64,000 nt of DNA from Roseospira visakhapatnamensis (lineage in GTDB: Bacteria > Pseudomonadota > Alphaproteobacteria > Rhodospirillales > Rhodospirillaceae), in contig NZ_JACIGK010000026.1 in the NCBI RefSeq assembly GCF_014197915.1, positions 1 to 64,000 on the forward strand. The letters are read 5' to 3'. The position numbers were made by a program, and so were the translations under genes. Numbering within the stretch: the stretch's first letter is position 1; the number at the start of each line of letters is the position of its first letter. A model generated the notes under the pieces. It saw only the letters and a list, made by a program, of their open reading frames with translations, ran no database searches and was not told the origin of the DNA. Shown piece by piece: positions 1 to 7,893 of the stretch.

Positions 1-227
1 GCGCCGCGATTTGCTCTTCAAGCCACCTCACCCAGAGGGTGAATCACATCCCGAGTCCCGTGTCCAAGCCTTTCAGCTCAAAATGAGAACTGCTGGACAA
101 GATCATCCGCAATACTCGGACTAGTGCAAACGGCCTATAAAATCAAAAGTTGTTTTATGTGCGCGCGTCCTGGGTTCGGCTCTGTCCGGCGCGGCGAGGG
201 TGGGGCTCCCGGCCGGTGTCGCGATCA
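1..227. other. left-edge region without recognised gene
   Basis: This is the left edge of the window and the region downstream of the flippase gene, which ends at 228. It is more A+T-rich than its surroundings, especially around 130-160, where ATAAAA and TTTTAT form a short imperfect inverted repeat that could end flippase transcription. I could not recognise a coding frame. The word CTAGTGCA at 121-128 also occurs in the nested palindrome near 24.3 kb, but one 8-mer is not enough to call a second copy. Confidence 0.4.
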
Positions 228-1634
228 TCACGGCCGGGACGCGGCCGGTTGCGTCCACGAGGCCGGCAGGGGGAAGGCGACCGTCGCCACGCCCAGGGTG
301 CGCCAGGCGACCACCATCAGCGTCACCTTCCACGGCAGAATCGCCAGGGCCGAGGCGACCGCCGCGCCCTCCATGCCGAAAGGGGGCACCAGGGCGGCGT
401 TGAGGCCGACATTGACCACCGCGAAGACCATGTTGATGCGGCTCACCGGCCGTTCATGACCGGTCATCATCAACAGTTCCGTCGCCGGCCCCATGGCCAT
501 TTCCAGCAGGAACGTGGTGGCGATGATCATCAGCACGGTGTACCCCGCCGCCATCTCCGGCCCGAAGATGCCGAGAAGCCAGGGACCGAACAGCAGGAAC
601 ACCAGCCACAGGCCCACCGCCGGGATCAGGCCCAGAAGTCCCATGCCGCGCACCAGGGTGCGCAGGCGGGCGACGTCCTGCTCCATGTGGGCGCCGACGA
701 AGCGGTGCAGGCCGACCGCCACCACGGCGGTGTAGAAAAAGGTCATAAAGCCCGAGATGCGCCGCGCCACGTGATAGATGCCCACGGCCGCCGGGGTGGC
801 GAAGGCGCCCAGCATCAGAATGTCGGTTTCGGACAGCACCAGGAAGAACACCGGCGTGACCATCATGGTGACCGCCCGGCGCATCCAGCGCGGCGACAGG
901 CTCACGCAGCGGCGCGCGGCGACGGTCGTGATGGCGCCGCGACCCACCCGGCGGAAGGCGGCCGTGGCCATGACGGCCGCCGCGCCGAGGGCGCCGATGA
1001 CGTTCCCGTACAGCGCCAGGTTGGGGGTCGCCGTAACACCCAGGTAGACCGGCACGCCGATGCAGGCGAAGGCCAGCACCCGCTGAAGCACCTGTTCGCC
1101 GTAGGCGGCCACGGTGGTGCGCTCCAGCGCGCGGTTGGTCAGGGTGTAGAGCTGGACCAGCGCCGCGCCGACCGAAAAGGCCAGCACGGCGGCCAGATCG
1201 AAGGGCTGGAACGCCGTCCCGCCGGCCAGCGTTACCCACAGCCAGATCGCCACGGTGCCCAGCAGGGGACCGACGATCGTGACGCCCGTGGCCAGCAGCA
1301 GGAAAGCGCGCAGCCGCGTGCGGCGTGCCGTGCGGCGATAGCGGGCCACGTAGTAACTGGAGACGGTGGGCAGGCCCAGGCCCCCCACCAGCGAAACGAA
1401 GAAGGTGATCGAGAGAACGTAGACGTAACGGCCGTAGTCCTCCGGGCCGAGCAGGCGGACCAGGATCAGGGTCCATACCAGAACCAGCGCCACACCGGCG
1501 ATGCGGGCGCTGAAGTCCATCGCGCCCCGCAGGAACAGGAAGCGCCCGTCCGCGTGGTCGCCGTCGCGGTCCCCCAGCAAACGGCTGACCTGGGCAATGA
1601 GCGCGGTGGGGAGCGCGGTGGGCAGGTTGAGCAT
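228..1634 (-). CDS. Wzx-like polysaccharide flippase / MOP-superfamily membrane protein
   Basis: Predicted 468-residue inner-membrane protein of the polysaccharide-transporter branch of the MOP superfamily, which moves lipid-linked oligosaccharides across the inner membrane. Hydrophobic segments run through almost the whole length, roughly 12-14, beginning near residue 30 with the FSARIAGVALVLVW segment. I chose the ATG at 1634 (MLNLPTALP) because the upstream open frame is Arg/Pro-rich and does not look like protein. No strong ribosome-binding site is visible. The next gene is a Wza-like export lipoprotein transcribed away from it, which supports an exopolysaccharide or capsule role. The substrate cannot be told from sequence. 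A related lipid II flippase is less likely given the context. Confidence 0.8.
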   Translation of the reverse strand: MLNLPTALPTALIAQVSRLLGDRDGDHADGRFLFLRGAMDFSARIAGVALVLVWTLILVRLLGPEDYGRYVYVLSITFFVSLVGGLGLPTVSSYYVARYRRTARRTRLRAFLLLATGVTIVGPLLGTVAIWLWVTLAGGTAFQPFDLAAVLAFSVGAALVQLYTLTNRALERTTVAAYGEQVLQRVLAFACIGVPVYLGVTATPNLALYGNVIGALGAAAVMATAAFRRVGRGAITTVAARRCVSLSPRWMRRAVTMMVTPVFFLVLSETDILMLGAFATPAAVGIYHVARRISGFMTFFYTAVVAVGLHRFVGAHMEQDVARLRTLVRGMGLLGLIPAVGLWLVFLLFGPWLLGIFGPEMAAGYTVLMIIATTFLLEMAMGPATELLMMTGHERPVSRINMVFAVVNVGLNAALVPPFGMEGAAVASALAILPWKVTLMVVAWRTLGVATVAFPLPASWTQPAASRP

Positions 1635-1811
1635 GGCGGGGTCCCGGGGAGCCGGCGAAGGGCGTGCCGGCCTCTGCCGCGCGACCCTGGCCCTGGTTCG
1701 TGAGAGAGCCCGTCCGGCGCGTTCCGGAAAACGCGCGGCGGGGTGTTTGGTTCCCCTGTCCCCATCCCGGACGGAGTGTACGTCGGGGTGTCCCATAGAG
1801 ACACGGCTGTC

Positions 1812-1947
1812 ATACCAGCGGCGGATGAGTGTGACTCATCCGCCCCCGGGCGCCTTGCAGGCGCCCGGATGGTCCAGATCTTGGCACCGCGAAGCGGTGC
1901 CAGGCCGGCCACGGACTGCAACGGTCATTCTCAATGACCGTTGGTAT
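1812..1947 (+). repeat. dispersed hairpin element, copy 1 (four perfect hairpins)
   Basis: A 136-bp element bounded by ATACCAGCGG and CCGTTGGTAT, inverted repeats matching at 9 of 10 positions. Inside are four consecutive perfect hairpins: 1821-1829 with 1835-1843 (9 bp), 1846-1854 with 1860-1868 (9 bp), 1882-1890 with 1894-1902 (9 bp), and 1919-1929 with 1933-1943 (11 bp). Related copies lie at 29632-29766 on the same strand and 51202-51278 inverted. This copy has the most intact stems. It resembles REP/BIME or MITE-type non-coding repeats. No coding capacity is evident. Confidence 0.85.
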
Positions 1948-2295
1948 CTCACAGACACTGCTGACGGCGCACGGTTCGCCGGCATCCGGCAGCATATGTG
2001 AACGGCCCGGCGACCCGAAGGGACGCCGTTGGGTTTGCTGGCTGGCCTCGGGGCCACGACGCCGCATCCCGACGAGGACCATGCCACACTCGGGACGGTC
2101 AACATTACGTTAACGACCCGCCGCCATCCGTCGATGACGGGGCGGTCGGGCGTCCAGGTGTCCCGAGCTTCGGTGTTATTGTCGACGATGCACCCGAAAA
2201 ACGCGAAACATATGTGCCAGGATGATCACGCTTTTCAAGCGTGTGGTCGGTTCGCGGCATCCCGTCGCGGCGGGCGAGCCTGACCCTGGATCAGG

Positions 2296-2345
2296 CATCT
2301 TTCGGAAAATAATGCATTTTCTCAATAGTCTGTTATTATTTGTTC
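2296..2345 (+). promoter_or_regulatory. A+T-rich probable promoter patch upstream of export lipoprotein
   Basis: This is a marked A+T-rich island in very G+C-rich surroundings. AAATAAT at 2307-2313 and ATTATTT at 2335-2341 form a 7-bp inverted repeat around it. It lies about 180-220 bp ahead of the lipoprotein start and could hold a promoter with a regulator site. I cannot assign confident -35 and -10 boxes. Confidence 0.3.
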
Positions 2346-2519
2346 AGGTACCGTGTAAGCGAATGGGTCAATCATGACCCCTATCCGTGTCGCGATTTGC
2401 CAGGGAATGCCATGCCGCGCCGGGCTTTTGCGCATGCAGTCGGGTCCCACGGCGATGCCCGAGTCATCGGGCACCGCCGGGATGGCTGGCCCGCGCGATT
2501 CTCCCCCCGGAGTCCGGGC

Positions 2520-3566
2520 ATGCTTGCGTGCGTGGCCGGACTGGCGCTGCTGCTGCTTCTGCCGGGGTGCGCGTCGCGATCCTACGAACTGAGTCCGGGC
2601 GGCGAGCCGGTGTATTTCGAGGACATCGACGAGGGCCGCAAGCTCGCCTTGCGCCAGGCCGTCCTCGACAGCCTGAATCGGGGCCAGTCGGCCCAGCGGC
2701 TGCGGGTGGGCGATACGCTGGAGGTCATGTACCACGTGCGCGAGCAACCCACCGTCGAGCGCTATCGCATCGCGGTGGGCGATCGTCTGTCCGTGGCGTT
2801 CGGCGACGACAGCGGCCTCGATTTCGCGACGGGTGTGCAGCCGGACGGGTGGATCACCTTGCCGGACACCGACGACGTTCGCGTGGCCGGCCTGACGGTG
2901 GCCGAGGTCAACCGCCAGGTCAGCCGCCAGTACGCCGACCTGTTGGTGGATCCCCGCGTCACGGTGCGCCTGGAGGAATGGACCGGCGAGGCCGAGCGCC
3001 TGGCGGAAGACATCGCCACCTTCGAGGCCGGGCGGGCGAAGCGAGTCGCGGTGCTGCGCGACGGGTCGATCACGCTGCCGTTCCTGCCGCCGCTGATGGC
3101 GCAAGGGCACACCGTCGGCGAGATGCGCGCGCGTATCAAGGCCGCCTACGATGCCCTGGGGTTGGACCTGGACATCAGCGTGTTGCTGGCGGACTCGCCG
3201 GGGGACCGGGTGTTCGTGCTGGGCGCGGTGCAGGAACCGGGCGTCCTGACCACGGATCGGCCGATCACCGTGTTGATGGCCCTGGCCCAGGCGGGCGGCC
3301 CCAACCCCGACGGCTCGCTGTCGGACGTGCGCGTGGTCTACATGGATGCCGAGGGGGTGCCGCGCCTGCGCAAGGTGAACCTGCTCAACGTGCTCACGAC
3401 GCTGGCGTTGGAGGAGGACATGGTGCTGCCCGACAACGCCATCATCTACGTGCCGCCCACCGTTCTGGCGCAGACCGGCAAGATGCTCGACCTGATCCTG
3501 AACCAGATCCTGTTCTATCGCGGCTTCTCGATCTCCACGAGTTACGAGATCCTCGGGGGCGATTGA
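2520..3566 (+). CDS. Wza-like polysaccharide export outer-membrane lipoprotein
   Basis: Predicted 348-residue lipoprotein of the polysaccharide-export (Wza/OtnA-like) family, which forms the outer-membrane pore for exopolysaccharide or capsule export. From the ATG at 2520 the protein starts with a short hydrophobic signal ending in a lipobox (LLPGC, Cys about residue 16). GGAG at 2509-2512 sits seven bases upstream and supports this start over the upstream ATG at 2412. An export-type domain follows (YRIAVGDRLSVAFGDD), then two SLBB-like segments, the second with the VFVLGAVQEPGV pattern typical of these domains. The matching Wzc/Wzb kinase genes are not in the window. The flippase on the other side is the natural functional neighbour. 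Confidence 0.85.
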   Translation: MLACVAGLALLLLLPGCASRSYELSPGGEPVYFEDIDEGRKLALRQAVLDSLNRGQSAQRLRVGDTLEVMYHVREQPTVERYRIAVGDRLSVAFGDDSGLDFATGVQPDGWITLPDTDDVRVAGLTVAEVNRQVSRQYADLLVDPRVTVRLEEWTGEAERLAEDIATFEAGRAKRVAVLRDGSITLPFLPPLMAQGHTVGEMRARIKAAYDALGLDLDISVLLADSPGDRVFVLGAVQEPGVLTTDRPITVLMALAQAGGPNPDGSLSDVRVVYMDAEGVPRLRKVNLLNVLTTLALEEDMVLPDNAIIYVPPTVLAQTGKMLDLILNQILFYRGFSISTSYEILGGD

Positions 3567-3572
3567 GCCTTA

Positions 3573-3719
3573 ATTCCGCAGTTGGGCGCCAAGGTTTTGA
3601 GCTACTTGGGATTTTGCGTCATGTTGGGATTTTGCGTCATGCCAGGGTGGGAAGGCGTCTTCGGGTTTCTCGATTGGTTTCAACGCACTGAGGTCTGATC
3701 GAGCGTCCAACTGCGGAAT
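3573..3719. mobile_element. 147-bp MITE-like element with 17-bp terminal inverted repeats
   Basis: The ends ATTCCGCAGTTGG (3573-3585) and CCAACTGCGGAAT (3707-3719) are perfect 13-bp inverted repeats. They extend to 16 of 17 matches inward (3573-3589 with 3703-3719). The left end starts six bases after the lipoprotein stop codon. The interior is non-coding and contains an exact 18-bp direct duplication. The layout fits a small non-autonomous transposable element. I see no clear target-site duplication and no second copy in the window, so a large hairpin terminator is the main alternative. Confidence 0.55.
3606..3641 (+). repeat. exact 18-bp tandem duplication
   Basis: Two identical adjacent 18-bp units (TTGGGATTTTGCGTCATG) occupy 3606-3623 and 3624-3641 inside the 147-bp inverted-repeat element. 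The exact identity implies either recent duplication or selection, for example as a paired protein-binding site. Confidence 0.8.
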
Positions 3720-3765
3720 GTGGGTTGAGAAGGGATCGGATCACACACGGGGAAGGCGCCTCGCC

Positions 3766-4854
3766 ATGGGTCTGACGACGCGATTCGATCATCCCGTTCC
3801 GGTGGCGGCGGGCGCGGTGGGGCTGGTGTTCGCGCTGGCCCTGGCGATGGCCCCGGTGCGGGCCGCCCATGCCGGCGATCCGGCCCCAGGGGTCACCCAG
3901 GGGATCGTGCTGGGCAGTTTCGCCAGCGGGGCGGCGGCCCGGCACGCCGAGGCGTCGGCGCGGCACGGCCTGCCGGACAGTGTGCCGCCGGCCGTGATCT
4001 GCGCCCTGGACGGGATCGCCGACGGTCCCGCGCGGCTGGTGATTCCCGCCCGGGATGCCACCCAGGCCCTGGACCTGTGCCGGGCGATCGCCGCGGCCGG
4101 ACGATCCTGCCGTCCGATGGCCGGGCCGTGCTCCAGTGACGGCCGGAGGCTGGATCCGCCGGCGGTCGCCGCGGGCGGGTCGGCGCCGCAGGGCGCCTGG
4201 CGGGCCCTGGCCGAGGACCTGTCGGACTGGCCGCCCGCCGTCACGGGCGATCCGGACGCCGGGGCATCCGTCGGGGCGCTCCCCGAGCCATCACCCCAGG
4301 CATCTCCCCAGACATTTCCCCAGACATTTCCCCAGACATTTCCCCAGACATTTCCTGGGGCGTCCGTGGCCTCCGGCGATGGTCCCGGCGTGGTCGACGA
4401 GGCGACCATGGCCGCCGCCACCCGCGCCGTGCGGGACGGTGATCCGGCGGCGGCGGTGGCGTTGCTGACGCCGCGCGCCGAGGCCGGCGATCCCGTCGCC
4501 GCGCACAACCTGGCGATCCTCCTGGCCCGGGGGCTCGGCGCCCCCAGGGACGACCATGCCGCCGCCCGCTGGATGGCCCAGGCGGCCGAGGCCGGCCTGA
4601 TCAGCGCCCAGAACACCCTGGCGCTGATGTACCTGCACGGGCGCGGCGTGGACCGGGACCCGCGCGCGGCGGTGCGCTGGCTGGCCCAGGCCGCGCGCGG
4701 TGGTCACCCGCTGGCCCAGGCCAACCTGGTGGAGATCATGCGCACCCGTCTGGCGGCCTCCGGTGGTCAGGCCGGCGAGGTCGGCGCGGGGGCCGGCGCG
4801 GACGCCCCGTCACCGGACGCGCGCCGACCAGACCTGGGCGGCGTGATGCCATAG
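3766..4854 (+). CDS. secreted Sel1-repeat protein with Pro-Gln tandem linker
   Basis: Predicted 362-residue exported protein. The start is the ATG at 3766 (MGLTTRF), nine bases after GGAAGG. A signal peptide follows, ending near the AHAGDP segment. The N-terminal half is a divergent globular region of unknown role with several cysteines. A low-complexity linker has four copies of QTFP, encoded by four 12-bp units at 4306-4353. The C-terminal half carries Sel1-type TPR repeats (AHNLAILLARGLGAPRDD and AQNTLALMYLHGRGVDRD), which usually bind protein partners. The last 88 bases overlap the 3' end of the opposing RND pump gene. The specific function is unknown; Sel1 proteins often help assemble envelope or polysaccharide systems, which fits the neighbourhood. 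Confidence 0.75.
   Translation: MGLTTRFDHPVPVAAGAVGLVFALALAMAPVRAAHAGDPAPGVTQGIVLGSFASGAAARHAEASARHGLPDSVPPAVICALDGIADGPARLVIPARDATQALDLCRAIAAAGRSCRPMAGPCSSDGRRLDPPAVAAGGSAPQGAWRALAEDLSDWPPAVTGDPDAGASVGALPEPSPQASPQTFPQTFPQTFPQTFPGASVASGDGPGVVDEATMAAATRAVRDGDPAAAVALLTPRAEAGDPVAAHNLAILLARGLGAPRDDHAAARWMAQAAEAGLISAQNTLALMYLHGRGVDRDPRAAVRWLAQAARGGHPLAQANLVEIMRTRLAASGGQAGEVGAGAGADAPSPDARRPDLGGVMP
4306..4353 (+). repeat. 12-bp coding microsatellite, four units
   Basis: Four exact tandem copies of CCCCAGACATTT within the Sel1-repeat gene encode a repeated Gln-Thr-Phe-Pro unit. Because the unit is four codons long, copy-number change would lengthen or shorten the linker without shifting the frame. 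Confidence 0.9.
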
Positions 4855-7800
4855 AACAGGCTGTAGAGCACCGGCACCGCCACCAGGGTCAGGATGGTGG
4901 CGAAGGCCAGGCCGCCCGAGATGGTCACCGCCATGGAGGCGAAGAAGGCGTCGGTGAGCAGCGGCAGCATGCCCAGGATGGTGGTCCCGGCCGCCAGCAC
5001 CACCGGCCGCAGACGACTCACGCCCGCCCGAACCACGGCGTCGAAGCGGTCCGTCTGCTCCTCCAGTTGTAAATCGATCTCCTCCACCAGGACGATGGCG
5101 TTCTTGATGAGCATCCCCGACAGGCTGAGGACGCCCAGCAGCGACATGAAGTCGAACGCGAGCCCGGTACCCAGCAGCCCCAGCGTCACCCCGCAGATGG
5201 ACATGGGCACCACCAGCCAGATGATCAGCGGCTCGCGCACGGTGCCGAACAGCGCCACGGTGATCAGCACCATCACCAGGAAACCGACCGGAACCTGGCT
5301 CATCAACGCGGTCTGGGCCTCGACGGTGTCCTCGATCTCGCCGCCCCATTCGAAGGTGTAGCCGGTGGGCAGGGGAATGGCCTCAATGGCGTCCTTGATG
5401 CGGCCATGCACCTGGGCGGCGCTCTGATCGCCGATCGGGTCCCCCTGGACGTTGAGGGTGCGGACGCGGTCGTCCCGACGGATCAACGCGTCCTCGGCGG
5501 TCACCTCGAAGCCGTCGAGGATCTGCCCCACCGGCACGTACTGACTCTGGCCGGCGCTCCACACCAGGCGGTCGCCCAGGGCCGCCAGGTCGTCGCGTTC
5601 GCCCTCGGGGGCGCGGATGATGATGGGGATCAGTTCATCGCCATCGCGGAAGGTTGCGATCTGGTTGCCGTCGGTGAAGTAGCGCAGGGTCAGGGCCAGG
5701 TCGGTGCGGCTGACACCGGCGACGCGGGCGCGGGACTCGGCGAACAGCGGGTGGATGACCTTCTCGCGCTCGCGCCAGTCGGTGCGGATGTCCTGAAGGC
5801 CGCCGTCGGCGCGGAACACGGCTTCCGCCTCGGCCGCCAGCGCGCGCAGCATGTCGGCGTCCGGGCCGGAGAAGCGGGCCTCGATCTTGGCGCCGCCACC
5901 GGGGCCGAACACCAGGCGCTCGGTGAACACCCGCGCCGAGGGAAAGCGGTCGCCCAGGGTGGCGCGGATGTCCGGGATCAGCGCTGGGATCTGGTCGCGC
6001 CTCGCGGTGCGCACGATCATGTGTCCGAAGGCTGGGTTGGCCGCCTCCGGCGCGTAGGTGAGCATGAAGCGCGCCGCGCCCTGGCCCACGAAGGTCGAGA
6101 CGGACTCCACCCCCGGCTGGTCGAGGATGTAGCGCTCGGCCTCGGCCATGGCGTCGTCGACGGCGCGGATGTCCGTGCCCTGGGGCATCCAGACGTTCAC
6201 GTAGAACATCGGCGTGTTGGAGTAGGGAAAGAACCCCTGCTTGACCCAGCCGAAGCCGACCAGGCAGGCCGCCGTCACCCCCACCAGCGCCAGCACGGTG
6301 AGCAGGCGGTGCCGCAGGGCGCCGGTCAGGACGGCGCGATAGATCGAGAACAGCATGCCCCGGTAAGGGTCGTCGGGGGCTTCGCCGTCCGCCGCCGGCT
6401 TACCCTGCTTGAACAGACCGGCGCCGAACAGCGGTGTGACCATGACCGCCAGGATCCAGCTCAGCAGCAAGGAAATGCCGATCACCGCGAACAGCGAGAA
6501 CAGGAACTCCCCGGTGGTGTCCGGCGACAGACCGATGCCCGAGAACGCCATGATGCCGATGACGGTGGCGCCCAGCAGCGGCCATTGTGTCTGCCGGGTG
6601 ACCTCGCTGGCGGCGCGCAAGGCGGTCTGGCCGCGACGCATGTTGATCAGCATGCCCTCGGCGACGACGATGGCGTTGTCCACCAGCATGCCCATGGCGA
6701 TGATCAACGCGCCGAGGGAGATGCGTTCCAACTCGATGCCCGCCAGCCACAGGAAGAAGACGGTGCCGAACACGGTCAGGAACAGGATGGAGCCGACCAC
6801 CACACCGGCGCGCCAGCCCATGAACAGGCACAGGGCGCCGATGACGATGGAGACGGACGCCAGCAAGTTCACCAGGAAGCCCTGAACCGCCTCGTCCACC
6901 ACCGTCGCCTGATCATAGATGGTGTGGATCTCGACGCCGACCGGCAGGACCGGGGTCAGGCTGTCCAGCTTGGCGCGCACCGCCTGGCCGACGTCCACCA
7001 CGTTGGCGTCGGCGATCGCCGCGACGGCCAGCGTGACCGCCGGCGCGCCGTTGAAGCGGATCAGGTGATCGGGCGGGTCCTGCCGTCCCAGGCCGACCGT
7101 GGCCACGTCGCGCAGGCGGACCATGGCGGTGCTGCCGGGGGTGCCCAGCATCAGGGTTTCGACCGCCTCGACCGAGTCGAAGGCGTCGGTGACGGACAGG
7201 CGCACGCGCTCGTCGCCGATGGTGGCCATGCCATTGGGCTGAACGGCGTTTTCCACGTCCAGGAGGGTGAGGCCCTCGTTCAGCGACACCCCCAGGCGGG
7301 CCAGCTTGTCCTGACCGATCTCGATGTGGATCTCCGGGGTCGGCTCGCCGGCGGTTTCCACCTTGGCCACGCCGGGCACGGTCAGCACCTCGCGGCGCAG
7401 TTCCTTGGCGATCTCGATGATCTCCAGGTCCGAGTAGCCCGGCGCGGTGACGGCGTAGTAGATGCCGAACACGTCGCCATAATCGTCGAGGATCTGCGAT
7501 GTGCCCGCGTTCTCCGGCAGGGTGCCGCGTGCGTCGGCCACCTTGCGCCGCAATTCGTCCCAGATTTGCGCCAGGTCGTCGCCCTTGTAGATGTCCTGGA
7601 TCTCGACGGTGATTTCGGAGATCCCCGGCCGGGAGACGGACGTGATCGAGTCCAGTTCTCCCAGCTGCTGGATCGCGGACTCCAGCGGTTCGGTGATTTC
7701 CTCCTCGACCTCGACGGCGGATGCGCCGGGGTAGGCGGTGATGACCTTGGCTTCCTTGATGGTGAAGGCCGGGTCTTCCAGGCGGCCCACGCTCAACAGC

Positions 7801-7883
7801 CCGTAGAGGCCGCCAAGCAGGCAGATGAGAACGATCAGCCAGGTGTTGACCGGCTTCTCGATCGAGGTGCGCGCCACGTCCAT
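4767..7883 (-). CDS. RND-family efflux pump inner-membrane transporter (AcrB/HAE1-like)
   Basis: Predicted 1038-residue proton-driven inner-membrane pump of the RND superfamily, normally trimeric and working with a periplasmic adaptor and an outer-membrane channel. The start at 7883 (MDVARTSIEKPV) is supported by AGGA upstream and by the usual cytoplasmic N-terminus followed by the first membrane helix. The duplicated layout (one helix, large periplasmic loop, then helix bundle, twice) and the conserved ALIIAMGMLVDNAIVVAEG helix are present. The length is normal. The adaptor gene ends ten bases upstream, so the two form an operon. No outer-membrane factor gene is nearby. The 3' end overlaps the convergent Sel1 gene. 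The substrate is unknown. Confidence 0.92.
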   Translation of the reverse strand: MDVARTSIEKPVNTWLIVLICLLGGLYGLLSVGRLEDPAFTIKEAKVITAYPGASAVEVEEEITEPLESAIQQLGELDSITSVSRPGISEITVEIQDIYKGDDLAQIWDELRRKVADARGTLPENAGTSQILDDYGDVFGIYYAVTAPGYSDLEIIEIAKELRREVLTVPGVAKVETAGEPTPEIHIEIGQDKLARLGVSLNEGLTLLDVENAVQPNGMATIGDERVRLSVTDAFDSVEAVETLMLGTPGSTAMVRLRDVATVGLGRQDPPDHLIRFNGAPAVTLAVAAIADANVVDVGQAVRAKLDSLTPVLPVGVEIHTIYDQATVVDEAVQGFLVNLLASVSIVIGALCLFMGWRAGVVVGSILFLTVFGTVFFLWLAGIELERISLGALIIAMGMLVDNAIVVAEGMLINMRRGQTALRAASEVTRQTQWPLLGATVIGIMAFSGIGLSPDTTGEFLFSLFAVIGISLLLSWILAVMVTPLFGAGLFKQGKPAADGEAPDDPYRGMLFSIYRAVLTGALRHRLLTVLALVGVTAACLVGFGWVKQGFFPYSNTPMFYVNVWMPQGTDIRAVDDAMAEAERYILDQPGVESVSTFVGQGAARFMLTYAPEAANPAFGHMIVRTARRDQIPALIPDIRATLGDRFPSARVFTERLVFGPGGGAKIEARFSGPDADMLRALAAEAEAVFRADGGLQDIRTDWREREKVIHPLFAESRARVAGVSRTDLALTLRYFTDGNQIATFRDGDELIPIIIRAPEGERDDLAALGDRLVWSAGQSQYVPVGQILDGFEVTAEDALIRRDDRVRTLNVQGDPIGDQSAAQVHGRIKDAIEAIPLPTGYTFEWGGEIEDTVEAQTALMSQVPVGFLVMVLITVALFGTVREPLIIWLVVPMSICGVTLGLLGTGLAFDFMSLLGVLSLSGMLIKNAIVLVEEIDLQLEEQTDRFDAVVRAGVSRLRPVVLAAGTTILGMLPLLTDAFFASMAVTISGGLAFATILTLVAVPVLYSLFYGITPPRSGRRASGDGASAPAPAPTSPA

Positions 7884-7893
7884 GTGTCGGGTC

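Larger units (their letters stand above)
1635..2519. other. 885-bp intergenic region between flippase and export lipoprotein
   Basis: The region separates two divergently transcribed polysaccharide genes. It holds one copy of the dispersed hairpin element (1812-1947), then about 350 bp with no recognised gene, and an A+T-rich patch at 2305-2345 that is the best promoter candidate for the lipoprotein gene. The same frame as the lipoprotein is open back to 2340, including an ATG at 2412, so a longer lipoprotein cannot be fully excluded. Confidence 0.6.

Noticed and set aside
121-128. CTAGTGCA shared with the nested palindrome at 24.3 kb
   Set aside because: Only eight bases match and neither hairpin is present near the left edge.
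150-1703. 517-codon open frame opposite the flippase
   Set aside because: The minus strand encodes an obvious membrane protein; this frame is Arg/His/Gln-rich and has no domain.
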